In this document: piece after piece, positions 18,329-27,572 of the stretch | How the letters are laid out: each line of letters opens with the position of its first letter | Position numbering within the stretch: the first letter of the stretch is position 1 | Assembly (NCBI RefSeq): GCF_947331445.1 | Contig: NZ_CAMZOG010000019.1 | Location: forward strand, 1-59,722 | Source: Parendozoicomonas sp. Alg238-R29 | GTDB lineage: Bacteria > Pseudomonadota > Gammaproteobacteria > Pseudomonadales > Endozoicomonadaceae | Direction: 5' to 3' | Length of the DNA: 59,722 bases | Made by a program: the position numbers and the translations under genes | Notes under the pieces: model-generated | What the model was told of the DNA's origin: nothing | Database searches by the model: none | What the model saw: only the letters and a program-made list of their open reading frames with translations

Positions 18329-18653
18329 GATGAGTGGTATCGTCATCGCCTTTGAGCTGCTGACGATACCAACGCCTTTTCAAGAGCTTATCCTGCGCAG
18401 GTTGAGGTAGTTCGGTAAACTGGATCAGCTGTTTTTCAATCATCAGTTCAATCAAGTCATCCAGAACACGAATAAACTGCTTGTCAGAATCTTCTAGAGC
18501 CTGAGTTTCACCATTGGGGTTCTGCCGTTGGAGGAACTGGCGGACATCCTCGGCATTTTCGTCAACCCTTTGCCATTGTTCTGAAACCTGTTTCTCGCCT
18601 AAAGCTATAAGCGTTCCGGCATCATCCCTGAGTCCGTAAAGCATAATGTCCAA
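18300..18653 (-). CDS. Short conserved protein of the 'tryptophan synthase subunit beta like' family
   Basis: A 117-aa cytosolic protein resembling short Pseudomonas proteins that carry this misleading name. Shared features are the MLY-xR-D opening, a central SDxQFIRVLDDLIELMIxKQLIQFTELP-type helix pair and a C-terminal LIDPQEGLL tail. It is far too short to be TrpB and has no PLP site, so no enzymatic role should be inferred. Function is unknown. An internal ATG three codons in (18644) is an equally good start. It is convergent with the TolC gene and overlaps its end. Confidence 0.75.
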   Translation of the reverse strand: MDIMLYGLRDDAGTLIALGEKQVSEQWQRVDENAEDVRQFLQRQNPNGETQALEDSDKQFIRVLDDLIELMIEKQLIQFTELPQPAQDKLLKRRWYRQQLKGDDDTTHLIDPQEGLL

Positions 18654-18702
18654 CCGTAATCTGAATTCTTACTTTCAGATTAGCAGTCGGATGCTATGCG
18701 GT

Positions 18703-19266
18703 TTATAGACCCGGTACCCAGCCAAGCCAGTAATCAGTTCCACTGGGAGCCATATTCTCCGTTAGCGGAAGGCCAGATAGGAGCGCATTCACCAAATTAC
18801 GGCCAACAGATATAGGATCATCTTCCGGGCGACCTTCTCCGCGGCCAGATATACTCCAGATGATTTCACCTGTTTTGATATCAATAAGGTTCAGGGACAG
18901 ATCCATTGTAAAGCGTCCGTCAGCAACCTTTTTATATTCATGCAATGTGCCGGTGATCCCCAGCTTGATACCGTGTTGATTTGCCCATTGCATGGAGTTT
19001 TTTAAACGGTGGGCGCTTTCAATAAGAGAATTATTTCCCTGAGTTTCTGTTTCCGGAGGGAGTTCAACTCGCTTTACACCCTTTGCGGCCAGCAGGACTG
19101 TCAGCATTCTTTCAATTTGAATGCCCGCTTCTTCAGATTGAAGAGATTGAACAGGAAGAACAGCCCAGCTTTCCTGTGATGGGTAACCATTCCGGTATGG
19201 CGAAGTATTACATCCGGCTAAAGCAACCAGAGTCAAAACGAGCAGACAACTGCGCAGAGGATTCAT
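18703..19266 (-). CDS. Lipoprotein, possibly of CsgG/PelC/LpoB-like fold
   Basis: A 187-aa predicted lipoprotein: short basic N-terminus, hydrophobic segment and lipobox LAGC with the lipidated cysteine at residue 19. The body (AVLPVQSLQSEEAGIQIERMLT..., then GITGTLHEYKK and LSLNLIDIKTGEIIWSISGRGEG) has the alternating strand/helix pattern and the 'xDxKTGEIxW' phrase common in CsgG/TolB-N/LpoB-like periplasmic proteins. The fold suggestion is inference. It lies 15 bp downstream of the Nudix gene and is probably in its operon. Confidence 0.65.
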   Translation of the reverse strand: MNPLRSCLLVLTLVALAGCNTSPYRNGYPSQESWAVLPVQSLQSEEAGIQIERMLTVLLAAKGVKRVELPPETETQGNNSLIESAHRLKNSMQWANQHGIKLGITGTLHEYKKVADGRFTMDLSLNLIDIKTGEIIWSISGRGEGRPEDDPISVGRNLVNALLSGLPLTENMAPSGTDYWLGWVPGL

Positions 19267-19280
19267 GATCAGCTTCCTGA

Positions 19281-19898
19281 TTAGCCCTGATTTCTATACG
19301 TGCGAAGCCATTGCAGGGCAATGATGGTTGTTGCGTTATTTATGTTTCCGTCATCCAGCATGGCCAGAGCATCCACCGCACTGATGACATGAACGCGGAT
19401 ATCTTCATTTTCCGAATCCAGTCCATGTATGCCGCCTGCTTTGGAGCTGTCTGTTATGCCACAGAATAGGTGGATAACCTCATTACAGGCTCCGGGTGAA
19501 GGATAATACTGGAATATGGGTTTCAGTTCCGTGATTGTGCAGCCAGACTCTTCAACCGATTCCCGCAGTACAACATCTTCTGGTTTTTCCCCTGGTTCCG
19601 CAATGCCGGCCACGATCTCCAGCATCCAGGCAGACTCAGTATCCGCTCCAGCTTCGATCATAGGGCCAACCCGGAACTGCTCTATCAGAACAACATTATC
19701 GAGTTTGTCATCGTACAGTAGAACCGCTGCTGCGGGTGTTCTGAGAAATACTTCTCTGGCCACGGTTGGTGTTTCTCCACCACGGAACAGAGTGTGACGA
19801 AAATAATAGCGAGCAGCCTGAAAGAACCCGCTATACAGAGGTTCTGTTTTCTCTATATGGAAAGTGAGTTTTTTATCAGAGCTGTTTTCTCGACTCAT
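19281..19898 (-). CDS. nudF: Nudix hydrolase, ADP-ribose pyrophosphatase type
   Basis: A 205-aa hydrolase expected to split ADP-ribose to AMP and ribose 5-phosphate, limiting free ADP-ribose. The Nudix box GIAEPGEKPEDVVLRESVEESG-type (about residues 98-119) fits GX5EX7REUXEEXGU. The N-terminal domain (phrases such as EVFLRTPAAAVLLYDD and IEQFRVG) and the AGIAEPGE context are typical of NudF. The start overlaps the preceding gene by one base (TAATG), implying translational coupling to a nucleotidyltransferase possibly linked to NAD metabolism. Confidence 0.87.
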   Translation of the reverse strand: MSRENSSDKKLTFHIEKTEPLYSGFFQAARYYFRHTLFRGGETPTVAREVFLRTPAAAVLLYDDKLDNVVLIEQFRVGPMIEAGADTESAWMLEIVAGIAEPGEKPEDVVLRESVEESGCTITELKPIFQYYPSPGACNEVIHLFCGITDSSKAGGIHGLDSENEDIRVHVISAVDALAMLDDGNINNATTIIALQWLRTYRNQG

Positions 19899-20461
19899 TA
19901 TTGCGTCCTGTATGATTTTTTCTCTCTGAGCAGTGATAGCACCGAAGGTGTGACCAGTGAAGAGAGTTCTTGCTCCGGAAAAATGTTGCTTGGGGAGTTT
20001 TCAATGAGTTGCCGTACCAGAGTGCTTCGAGCTTTGATATTTTCCTGAGCCGTAAAGATAGGCCACCTTTGCTCAATATCCTGATAGCGATAAAAACGTT
20101 CCCATATTTCCTGGCTGGCATTGTCCGGCCCACGAATAAAACTGAATTGGGTGTCCGGGTGTTGTTCGCTAAGACTGTTTAATAGAGTCCAAGTATACAC
20201 AGGGTGTTCTGGGTTCTGTTTATAAAGATCCTTTTCAATGAGCGATATTTCAATTTCGCAGGAGATACTCTTGATATCTTTACAAAACGCAGAAAGTAAT
20301 TCTTCCCGAGCCTCAATGGGCAGTGACTGTTTGCTAAATGCATGGGCGGCACTGGGAACCAGAAGGATTGTGTCGAACTCCGACGCTGCCTGCCTGAGAA
20401 CATCCAGGTGGCCTCTGGTGGGCGGATTAAAAGCTGAGCCGAAGACGCCAGTACGTTGCAT
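19898..20461 (-). CDS. NadD-like nucleotidyltransferase
   Basis: A 187-aa protein of the nicotinate/nicotinamide-nucleotide adenylyltransferase superfamily. It shows the N-terminal GVFGSAFNPPTRGHL motif (phosphate-binding, with the GH of the HxGH-type signature) and the C-terminal ARSTLVR motif equivalent to ISxTxxR. It differs from housekeeping NadD in its substrate loops and may be a paralogue. Coupling to nudF (one-base overlap) points to an NAD/ADP-ribose context. Its promoter must lie in 20462-20760. Confidence 0.75.
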   Translation of the reverse strand: MQRTGVFGSAFNPPTRGHLDVLRQAASEFDTILLVPSAAHAFSKQSLPIEAREELLSAFCKDIKSISCEIEISLIEKDLYKQNPEHPVYTWTLLNSLSEQHPDTQFSFIRGPDNASQEIWERFYRYQDIEQRWPIFTAQENIKARSTLVRQLIENSPSNIFPEQELSSLVTPSVLSLLREKKSYRTQ

Positions 20462-20704
20462 GAAAGAGTTGATTACTATGTGATCCAGATGAACGCTTTA
20501 GTTTATCTGATTAGGGAAATACGTGGTACAAAACGTCGCCAGAACCTGAGATTTTACGGGTTAATAATGTATGCCCCTGATAGTTGATAGTGTGTTTAAG
20601 TAATCGTGACAGTCTGCTTCGTGAATGTACGGATTTCATGATGTTTATGAAAAGTTATCATGGTCATGCTTTTTCATTACTCCCTGACTTTGGTTGTAAT
20701 AGTG
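20462..20704. other. Intergenic region that may encode a plus-strand small RNA
   Basis: No protein-coding gene is supported. The only plus-strand open frame starts at TTG and reads through the terminator. The region holds the promoter of the minus-strand nadD-like gene and lies just upstream of a strong plus-strand terminator that belongs to no visible plus-strand gene. Confidence 0.35.
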
Positions 20705-20750
20705 AGCCTGACACCATCTCCTCCCTCTGCTTAGGTGTCAGGCTTTTTTT
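20705..20750 (+). terminator. Strong plus-strand rho-independent terminator with C/U-rich loop
   Basis: A perfect 11-bp stem (AGCCTGACACC at 20705-20715, GGTGTCAGGCT at 20734-20744) encloses an 18-nt loop containing CTCCTCCCTC and is followed by seven T. The T-run exists only on the plus strand, so it does not serve the minus-strand DUF1329 gene, which ends at 20761. Confidence 0.8.
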
Positions 20751-20760
20751 ATCCCCCGAT

Positions 20761-21993
20761 TTAATGACCACTTCTTCTTAAAGCTGCAGGCGTGAAATCC
20801 ATTGGTTTGAGCCGTGCTTTGAAATTCCAATACGTTCCATCTGTATTCAAGCCATCTATCAGGTAGCCCTGCCCTGTAAAGTCATAAGTAATCTGTATTG
20901 GGGCAACCAGAACTGGAATATCCGTTGCTGTAAATGTGTAAGCTTCCTGATACCGGAACAAGTTGTTTTCTTTGTCATACAGGTCTGCCATCAGAATTTG
21001 CCAGCTATCTTCATCCAGATAAAAACGTCGTTTGGAATATAGGTGACTCATGTTTTTTTTCAGCGTGGCTTCCACGATCCAAACTCCTTGCTGCTCATAG
21101 CGTAATGCTGCCGGGTTCAGGCTTTCTGTATGAAGAAGGTTTTCATCAACCTTTAAAGTCGCCAGTTTTTGGTTGTTGTAGGGAACAATCATGATTTGTT
21201 TGCCAATGAGTTCCCAGTCGTACTTTTCAGGAGAACCATTGAACATATTCAGGCTGTCTTGGGTCAGCAGACCATAGGAATGATCAACAACAAAGTCATA
21301 GGCTAAAACAGACATACGTTTAACGCTGCGAGGGCCGGGGAAGTATTGCCAGAATGCAGGTTTATTCTGATCTTGGTTGATTGTTTCTTTAGTCAGGTAA
21401 AGAGTCTGTGCATCTTTGACCGGTTCGATAACTTTGCTGCGATTTATCAGCAGAACATTGCTGAATGATTCATGGTCTTCTTGAGGTTGACCGTAGATAT
21501 AAAGGGTTTGCCAGTCTGTTGTGTAGGTGCTGTGAGTACCGTTGGGGAAAACATTAATGCGGTGGGATTTCCCGGAAATGGCATCTCCCCTATAACGCAG
21601 AAGATGGTTCCAGATTGCTTCTAGCCCTGTGGCTGGTGAGCGAAACGGACTTCCCGGCAAACAATGGCTGATACTGTTTCCGCTATTTTCCAACTGGCAG
21701 TTTTGCTGCCTCATATTGGCAGCAATATGTTCAGGAACAACGGCCGTTTGGTGGCTGGGGTATATAACCATTTCATAGTTAGAAGAATGGTCGAGCAGAT
21801 GTTTTGCGCCTTCACTAAGAAGTGCGCTGTATTCGCTCAGGTTTGATTTTGTAATTGTGAAAAGTGGTTGCTCGTCCTGAGCTGGAATTGATTCTGCAGA
21901 CCCGAGTGTAGCATTCTCACTTGCTTGAAGCAGGCAGGATGTTGTGAGCAGGCAACTTATGAATAAACGTTTTGATAATTGAGTGAATAACAC
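20761..21993 (-). CDS. DUF1329 family exported protein
   Basis: About 410 aa from a GTG at 21993, preceded by AAGG with 7-nt spacing. The frame stays open to a TTG at 22047, but that lies inside the trmB terminator, so the GTG is preferred. It has a signal peptide (LFISCLLTTSCLLQA, then SENA). The C-terminal part carries DUF1329 hallmarks: YDWELIGKQIMIVPYNN and YLDEDSWQILMADLYDKENNLFR-type phrases (short forms quoted). DUF1329 proteins resemble LolA/LolB-fold outer-membrane proteins and often accompany RND-type transporters; none is nearby. Function unknown. Confidence 0.82.
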   Translation of the reverse strand: MLFTQLSKRLFISCLLTTSCLLQASENATLGSAESIPAQDEQPLFTITKSNLSEYSALLSEGAKHLLDHSSNYEMVIYPSHQTAVVPEHIAANMRQQNCQLENSGNSISHCLPGSPFRSPATGLEAIWNHLLRYRGDAISGKSHRINVFPNGTHSTYTTDWQTLYIYGQPQEDHESFSNVLLINRSKVIEPVKDAQTLYLTKETINQDQNKPAFWQYFPGPRSVKRMSVLAYDFVVDHSYGLLTQDSLNMFNGSPEKYDWELIGKQIMIVPYNNQKLATLKVDENLLHTESLNPAALRYEQQGVWIVEATLKKNMSHLYSKRRFYLDEDSWQILMADLYDKENNLFRYQEAYTFTATDIPVLVAPIQITYDFTGQGYLIDGLNTDGTYWNFKARLKPMDFTPAALRRSGH

Positions 21994-22045
21994 GTGTCTG
22001 CCTTGCTTATTGCTGTTATTGGCAGACAGTTTTAGACCACAAAAC

Positions 22046-22074
22046 AAAAAACGCCCGACTTTCGTCGAGCGTTT
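22046..22074 (-). terminator. Terminator downstream of trmB
   Basis: The stem AAACGCCCGAC / GTCGAGCGTTT (22049-22059, 22064-22074) has one mismatch and a TTTC loop. An A-run at 22046-22051 on the plus strand gives the T-run for minus-strand transcripts; a shorter T-run makes it partly bidirectional. Confidence 0.75.
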
Positions 22075-22098
22075 TTATATAAGAACAGTGACAGCAAC

Positions 22099-22821
22099 TC
22101 AGATCTTTTCAAACAACAGATCCCAAACACCATGTCCAAGTCGTTCACCTCGTTTTTCAAACTTGGTGATCGGGCGGTAATCCGGGCGTGGAGAATAGTT
22201 CTCCTCACCAGCCTGGTTCTTCCAGCCTTCAGAAGCGGTCATGACTTCCATCATTTGTTCTGCGTAGTTCTCCCAGTCTGTCGCGAGATGCAGAACACCA
22301 CCGGTTTTGAGTTTGGGCAGCAGGGAAGCAACAAATGCTGGCTGGATCAGGCGACGCTTGTTGTGGCGCTTCTTATGCCACGGGTCCGGGAAGTAAACCT
22401 GCAGGCGGTCGACGCTGTTATCTGGAATACACTTGGCAAGGACTTCAACTGCATCATCGCAGTAAGCACGCAGGTTGTTCAAACCGGCTTTGTCTGCTTC
22501 ATTCATCAGGCTGCCAACGCCAGGACGGTGAACTTCAATGCCGATAAAGTTCTTGTCCTGTTCATTCTGGGCCATATCTACAAGAGAAAGCCCCATACCA
22601 AAGCCAATCTCAAGTACCAGCGGAGCTTTGCGGCCGAAAACAGCATCCAGGTTAATACGGCCGTCTTCCAGCTTTAACCCTTGCTTGGGGAAAATAACAT
22701 CCCAGCCTTTCTGCTGGCCTGTTGTCATCCGACCAGCTCGGAGCACAAAGCTTTTGATCTTGCGCTGGTGAGGGGTATCACTCTTCTGCTGATCGTTTGC
22801 AGAGATGTTAGTTTCAGTCAT
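22099..22821 (-). CDS. trmB: tRNA (guanine-46-N7)-methyltransferase
   Basis: A 240-aa SAM-dependent enzyme that methylates G46 in the variable loop of tRNA. Diagnostic parts are the N-terminal [16 protein letters not shown], the SAM-binding LEIGFGMG, and the family hallmark [16 protein letters not shown], which contributes to the catalytic site. Length is typical. It has its own terminator downstream and lies 85 bp after the DUF423 gene on the same strand. Confidence 0.95.
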   Translation of the reverse strand: MTETNISANDQQKSDTPHQRKIKSFVLRAGRMTTGQQKGWDVIFPKQGLKLEDGRINLDAVFGRKAPLVLEIGFGMGLSLVDMAQNEQDKNFIGIEVHRPGVGSLMNEADKAGLNNLRAYCDDAVEVLAKCIPDNSVDRLQVYFPDPWHKKRHNKRRLIQPAFVASLLPKLKTGGVLHLATDWENYAEQMMEVMTASEGWKNQAGEENYSPRPDYRPITKFEKRGERLGHGVWDLLFEKI

Positions 22822-22906
22822 GGGGGAGATAAGTCGTCGCTAAAAAGTATCTTGCTGGGGCGCGCATTATACGGAGATAGCCAGCCTGTACCAGATACCT
22901 GGGTTA

Positions 22907-23287
22907 TTACTCGTTGCTATGGATTTTAAATCCATAGCAAAAGAGTGCAAACCAGCCCAGCAGGAAAGCGACACCACCAAAAGGTGTAACTATACCAAGC
23001 TTTCGGATACCGGTAAGAGCCAGAATATAGAGGCTGCCAGAGAAAAGAACGATCCCAATACTGAAAAAGCGCCCGGCAAATAATAGGCTACGATCTGGAG
23101 AGTTAAGCGCCAGTACCGCCACCAGGCCAAGAGCAGCAGTGTGAAACATCTGATAGTTCACTGCTTTATTCCAGATACTCTGCTGATAGGGAGAAAATAT
23201 ATCCCCCAGTGCATGGGCACCAAAGGCACCCAGTGCAACAACCAGAAATCCGGACAAAGCGGTTACTATCAGAAAAAAACGTGGCAT
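22907..23287 (-). CDS. DUF423 small inner-membrane protein (YgdD-like)
   Basis: A 126-aa protein with four predicted membrane helices (about 5-25, 42-62, 70-92, 98-120). It contains the conserved phrases GAFGAHALGD near the N-terminus and FSGSLYILALTG in the third helix. The biochemical role of the family is unknown. Its start overlaps the hemY stop by one base (TAATG), so it is translated as the last member of the hemCDXY unit. Confidence 0.88.
   Translation of the reverse strand: MPRFFLIVTALSGFLVVALGAFGAHALGDIFSPYQQSIWNKAVNYQMFHTAALGLVAVLALNSPDRSLLFAGRFFSIGIVLFSGSLYILALTGIRKLGIVTPFGGVAFLLGWFALFCYGFKIHSNE
22916..22938. repeat. Perfect 11-bp-arm palindrome inside the DUF423 3' end
   Basis: GCTATGGATTT (22916-22926) and its reverse complement (22928-22938) flank a single base, within the last codons of the DUF423 gene. 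No T-run follows on either strand. It may be a transcript-stabilising hairpin or a protein site, or chance. Confidence 0.35.
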
Positions 23288-24507
23288 TAAATATTCTCAG
23301 CGGCCATTGCTAATCCGCGCTGGAAGTAACCGGAACTGAGCTCATGTTCTCCCAGTTGTGCGAGTAACATGCCCAGTTCGTTATAGGTTTCCACACTGTG
23401 ATGTAGTTTCAGGCTGGTTTCCAGATATTCCTTTGCTTTACCCCATAACTGCCTGCGGGCACAGATTCGACCCAGAGCGAGTAACAGCTCTGCATCATTA
23501 GGACGCTCGGCCAGAAGTTTTTCTGCAGCCAGAAGCTGGCGGCTGGAATCTGTACACTCAATACGGCCATAAACGCGAATAAGTAGTGTGCTGTAAAGCG
23601 AGGGTAACTGCCGACGAATAAAAGCTTCAGCCTGTTCTTGAGCATTCAACTGAAACAGGCACCGTGCATACCTGTAAACAAGATCTGTGTTGCGACGCTG
23701 AGCTTTGGTAAGGGATTGCCAGACTTCATCAGCCGGTTTTGTTTTTTCGCTCTCCGGCAGGTTGCGGCCTTTGTTGCGCGCCTGATCAAACAGTTCCCGG
23801 TAAATGTTCTGTTCCAGCTCTTCAAGAACCTTAATGCTGAAGACTTTGTGCTTGTGCAGCGTTGGCAGAAGCTTCGCCAGAGCGTGCCAGTCTCCGAGGT
23901 GTACATAGGTCTGCTTAAGAAGTTTCAGCAGATAGGGGTGCTTGGGAGATTTCTTGTGCAAAGACTTCAGAGTAGCCAATGCCTGTTCATACTGTTTTTG
24001 AGAAATCTGGGCTTCTGCCTGAGTAATCCCTATCGCCATATAAGCGGCAGGAGCTGCTTCATCCGCTTTGCGAAGAAACTCTTTGCAGGCTTCCATATCA
24101 TTATTGGCACTGGCCGCTCTTGCAGCTACCAAGTAGTTCAATAAGGGAAATGAACCGGATTTGCCAGCCAGAGAAAGGTGGCGTTGAGCAGCTTTCCAAT
24201 GACCGTTTGCAAATTCAATCAGCCCCTTATTAGACAGCCTTTGAGAGCGACGACGACGGGCTTTGGCTGTCATGGGAACAATTGCGCCGGCGCTGCTGCT
24301 GATTCCCTTTACCAGAGATGCGGTGAACTTAACTGCGACCAGAATCAGTGCCAAAGCCAGAATTGTTGCCCACAGGCTGCTTTCCAGCGTGTAGCCATTG
24401 TAGGCAACCAGAACGTAGCCATTGTCTAAAAAGAAATAACGAACTGTTAAAAAGCATCCTGCAATCAAAAGCAGGAGGAGCAGGGATTTCAGGATGATCT
24501 TTCTCAT
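23287..24507 (-). CDS. hemY: HemY, membrane-anchored TPR protein of the haem cluster
   Basis: A 406-aa protein with two N-terminal membrane helices (about 7-27 and 42-62) followed by a basic stretch (KARRRRSQR) and a TPR array through the C-terminus. This matches proteobacterial HemY, which is not the Bacillus protoporphyrinogen oxidase of the same name. It is thought to act with HemX as a scaffold in late haem synthesis; the exact role is uncertain. It overlaps hemX by 4 bp (ATGA) and the DUF423 gene by 1 bp. Confidence 0.92.
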   Translation of the reverse strand: MRKIILKSLLLLLLIAGCFLTVRYFFLDNGYVLVAYNGYTLESSLWATILALALILVAVKFTASLVKGISSSAGAIVPMTAKARRRRSQRLSNKGLIEFANGHWKAAQRHLSLAGKSGSFPLLNYLVAARAASANNDMEACKEFLRKADEAAPAAYMAIGITQAEAQISQKQYEQALATLKSLHKKSPKHPYLLKLLKQTYVHLGDWHALAKLLPTLHKHKVFSIKVLEELEQNIYRELFDQARNKGRNLPESEKTKPADEVWQSLTKAQRRNTDLVYRYARCLFQLNAQEQAEAFIRRQLPSLYSTLLIRVYGRIECTDSSRQLLAAEKLLAERPNDAELLLALGRICARRQLWGKAKEYLETSLKLHHSVETYNELGMLLAQLGEHELSSGYFQRGLAMAAENI

Positions 24508-25715
24508 GACCTGTCCCCGGCAGTTTCTTTGCTTACCGATTCAACTGGAAGGCGCTGATCAGCTTTCTCATCGATATAGGTTTTCAGCGCAATCAGCGAG
24601 CGGCTGATTTCAGGAATTTGTTGTTCAACGGGGGTTCCGGCCAGGCGAGTCAAAGCCTCATCAAGTGCTTTCATCTCGACACTTTCATTAAGAAACCACT
24701 CATCCAGCCAGCTTTTTGTTTTTGCCAGGCTGGCCTGATACACGACTGTACGCCCCTGCAGCAAAGCAACTTGTGCCTGTTCCAGCATCAGGCGAAGGTT
24801 CTGGCGCAGATAAACTTCCTGCTCTGGTGCTAGCAGTGGAGCAACTTTCTGATTGTTATCCCGCAGGCGGAACTGGGTCGCAAAGGTCGCACCAATATCT
24901 TTGGCAGCGGCAAATCCGGTATCAAACCACCCGGTCAGGGTATAAGTTATCTTCTGCTTCAAAGTGGCATCAGCAGGAAGGGATTCCTGAGTTTGTGCTG
25001 GAGACTCTGTGCTACTTTCCGTATTTATAGCTGTATCAATAACTGGAATGTCGGAAGCGAGAGGAAGAACATCAATGCGGTTTGCCAGAGCGTTGAGTTC
25101 CATCCAACTGGCGCTGATATCAATATTGGGAGTCGCGCGCAAAGCGGCTAAATCTTCAGCGAGAGCCTGACGAACAGTAAACAGACCATATTCGTCTACG
25201 GCGACCAAAAGTTCATCGGCTTGGCTAAGCAGGGTTTTGGCGCTCCTGATGTCGTGCATTGTCAGCAGACGCTGGTTAGCAAGCCGCATCAGGTATTCAG
25301 CTTCTGCCAGCTTCCAGTCGCTGCGGTCAGCTCCTTGCAGACGATTGAAGCGACGATCAAGATTGTCTATGCGTACAACAAGACGATCAGACTGGCCGGA
25401 TACACTCTTCACATCTTCCTGAACAGCAGAACGGGTTTTATCCATCACCTGCTGCACAGTGCGGGAATTCTGGCTGAGCTGTTGATCAACCCAGTTCTGA
25501 CCTGCCAGCGTGTCATTGGAAAGCAGTGGCCAGATGTTTTTGTAACCGTACCAGCCTGCACTACCAATTACGGCAATCAGAACCAAAGACAGAAAGGTAG
25601 AGAACACGGCCAGTTTGCTGACATAAGCGTTCTGCTGCTTGATCTTTCTGGTCACCGCTTTAGGTGTTTTCTCAGCCTTGGCATCCGTTGGGGCTGGAGT
25701 CTTCTCTTGTGGCAT
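24504..25715 (-). CDS. hemX: HemX, uroporphyrinogen-III C-methyltransferase-like membrane protein
   Basis: About 403 aa from the ATG at 25715, which has a good GGGTGA site 8 nt upstream. The frame is open to a TTG at 25781 overlapping the hemD stop (TTGA), which would add 22 residues and cannot be excluded. It has a Lys/Pro/Ala-rich cytoplasmic N-terminus, one membrane helix (about 31-53), then a long coiled-coil and helical periplasmic domain. There is no SAM-methyltransferase fold despite the historical name. It lies between hemD and hemY, as in Pseudomonas and enterics. Confidence 0.9.
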   Translation of the reverse strand: MPQEKTPAPTDAKAEKTPKAVTRKIKQQNAYVSKLAVFSTFLSLVLIAVIGSAGWYGYKNIWPLLSNDTLAGQNWVDQQLSQNSRTVQQVMDKTRSAVQEDVKSVSGQSDRLVVRIDNLDRRFNRLQGADRSDWKLAEAEYLMRLANQRLLTMHDIRSAKTLLSQADELLVAVDEYGLFTVRQALAEDLAALRATPNIDISASWMELNALANRIDVLPLASDIPVIDTAINTESSTESPAQTQESLPADATLKQKITYTLTGWFDTGFAAAKDIGATFATQFRLRDNNQKVAPLLAPEQEVYLRQNLRLMLEQAQVALLQGRTVVYQASLAKTKSWLDEWFLNESVEMKALDEALTRLAGTPVEQQIPEISRSLIALKTYIDEKADQRLPVESVSKETAGDRS

Positions 25716-25777
25716 ATTGTCGTTCACCCTGACCTGCTCACTTATCGGTTCGTGTGGTGCATTTCTGCAATATCGTA

Positions 25778-26509
25778 TCAATATACGAGCTGTAATAAAG
25801 CCTCGGCAATGTCCTGATCGCCTGCTCCCTGACTTACAACAACCCTTTTAAAGCCTAATGCCTCTGCTTTTTCCGCAACCCGCTGGCTAGGAATAATAAG
25901 AGGGAGGTTTTTCAGGTCGTCCGGACAGCAAGTGTGAAGATTGCTGACAATTTGACCGCTGGTGGCGACGATAGCATTTATGTCTGCACTTGCCACTGTC
26001 GTTTCAATTTCACCCTGCTGGTAATCAGGGCATTGACGGCGATAAAGATCTAAGGAAACAACCTCCGCTCCTCTGCGTGAAAGTTCGTTTCTTAATAGCT
26101 CTCTGCCCCCTTCTCCTTTCAACAGAAGAATTTTTTCGCCTGTTACCTGATTCAGCTCCGGCAGTGCCAGCATGGCTTCACTGGTGAATTCTGAATGAGG
26201 AGTCAGTGGTTGGATGCCGTGGGACTTCAAGGCTTGAGCGGTTCCCAGACCGGGGGTAACCCATTGTGTCTGAGGCGAGAATTCTGGCAGAGTACGCAGC
26301 GCAATGTCTACGGATGGAACACTAATGGCGATGATTTTACTGAACTGCGCCAGGTTATCTGGCTGAGAGGTAAGTGTAAGCGGGGTGATGGCAACCATGG
26401 GCAAAACAGTTGTTCTCGCACCTTTGGCTTGAAGAAAAGCTGCCAGCCTGCCAGCCTGAGGCTGGGGGCGGGTAATCAGTACCCGCAACCCTTCCAGAGC
26501 TAAGCTCAT
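25778..26509 (-). CDS. hemD: Uroporphyrinogen-III synthase
   Basis: A 243-aa enzyme that cyclises hydroxymethylbilane with inversion of ring D. The opening [20 protein letters not shown] and a central lobe ([18 protein letters not shown]) are typical, as is the late [12 protein letters not shown] segment. Sequence conservation in this family is low, so position carries weight: the start overlaps the hemC stop by 4 bp (ATGA). Confidence 0.93.
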   Translation of the reverse strand: MSLALEGLRVLITRPQPQAGRLAAFLQAKGARTTVLPMVAITPLTLTSQPDNLAQFSKIIAISVPSVDIALRTLPEFSPQTQWVTPGLGTAQALKSHGIQPLTPHSEFTSEAMLALPELNQVTGEKILLLKGEGGRELLRNELSRRGAEVVSLDLYRRQCPDYQQGEIETTVASADINAIVATSGQIVSNLHTCCPDDLKNLPLIIPSQRVAEKAEALGFKRVVVSQGAGDQDIAEALLQLVY

Positions 26510-27492
26510 GATTCTTTTGGAGTACTGGCGTTGGCGGCTGTTGAGTGAGGCAATGCCGCAAGAATCTCCCCAGCGCCCTGCTCCAGCAAATGTTCGGCTG
26601 CACTTGTGCCAGCTTGTTCGTAATCTTCCGCTGTAACAGTGATCTCAGTTCGAAGAATTTCACTGGCGTCGGGCTGGCCAACCAGGCCTCGCAGGAATAG
26701 CTTGTCGCCTTGAAGTTCAGCAAAACTGGCTATTGGAACCTGACAGCCACCGTTAAGGGTGCGGTTCATCGCTCTTTCGGCCAGAACACATTTAGCTGTT
26801 TTTTCGTGATGGAGCGGCTTAATCAAATCAATAATGGCTTGATCGTTTGTACGGCATTCAATGCCCACAGCTCCCTGGCCACCTGCAGGAAGGGAAAGCT
26901 CGGTTTCCAGATAGTGGGTGATTCTGTCTTCAAACTCCAGGCGAATCAGGCCGGCGGCGGCAAGAATAATGGCGTCGTACTCGCCAGCATCCAGTTTGGC
27001 CAGGCGGGTATTTACATTGCCACGCAGGAAATTAATGGTCAGATCAGGGCGCTTGGCCAGAATCTGGCATTGGCGACGCAAGCTGGAGGTTCCAACAATT
27101 GCTCCTTGTGGGAGTTCATCTAACGACTTGTAAGTGTTGGAAACGAAAGCATCCCGGGGGTCTTCACGCTCACAAATTACGGGAAGGCCCAGCCCTTCCG
27201 GAAAGGCCATAGGAACATCTTTCATTGAGTGAACAGCAATATCAGCGCGACCTTCGAGCAGGGCGTGTTCCAGCTCTTTTACGAATAAACCTTTTCCGCC
27301 AATCTTTGCTAATGGGGCATCAAGCAATTTATCGCCGCGACTGACCATGGTAACCAGTTCAACGGCCAATTCTGGATGCAGGGCTTCCAGACGGCTTTTC
27401 ACATGCTCTGCCTGCCAGAGAGCCAGAGCACTTTTCCGGGTGGCGATTCTCAGGGTTTGTACTGGTTTTACAGCTTGCGCCTGTACAGACAT
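26506..27492 (-). CDS. hemC: Hydroxymethylbilane synthase (porphobilinogen deaminase)
   Basis: About 328 aa, polymerising four porphobilinogens into hydroxymethylbilane on a covalently bound dipyrromethane cofactor. The cofactor cysteine is in [10 protein letters not shown] (about residue 250). Other hallmarks are [17 protein letters not shown] at the N-terminus, SMKDVP and [10 protein letters not shown]. Neither the ATG at 27492 nor an upstream GTG at 27504 has a clear Shine-Dalgarno; I chose the ATG. It heads the hemC-D-X-Y-DUF423 unit, whose genes overlap by 1-4 bp. Confidence 0.96.
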   Translation of the reverse strand: MSVQAQAVKPVQTLRIATRKSALALWQAEHVKSRLEALHPELAVELVTMVSRGDKLLDAPLAKIGGKGLFVKELEHALLEGRADIAVHSMKDVPMAFPEGLGLPVICEREDPRDAFVSNTYKSLDELPQGAIVGTSSLRRQCQILAKRPDLTINFLRGNVNTRLAKLDAGEYDAIILAAAGLIRLEFEDRITHYLETELSLPAGGQGAVGIECRTNDQAIIDLIKPLHHEKTAKCVLAERAMNRTLNGGCQVPIASFAELQGDKLFLRGLVGQPDASEILRTEITVTAEDYEQAGTSAAEHLLEQGAGEILAALPHSTAANASTPKES

Positions 27493-27572
27493 TATTCTGG
27501 GCACTCATATCAGTGTTTCTATCGAGCGCCCAATCATACCTGTTTTTAGAGTTGGAGGCTTATATAAGAGTT

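Noticed and set aside
20584-20781. 65-codon plus-strand frame spanning the orphan terminator
   Set aside because: It starts with TTG, has no ribosome site, and runs through a strong hairpin and T-run; a non-coding transcript is more plausible.
21994-22047. Upstream TTG start of the DUF1329 gene
   Set aside because: It lies within the trmB terminator hairpin; the GTG at 21993 has AAGG upstream and leads straight into a signal peptide.
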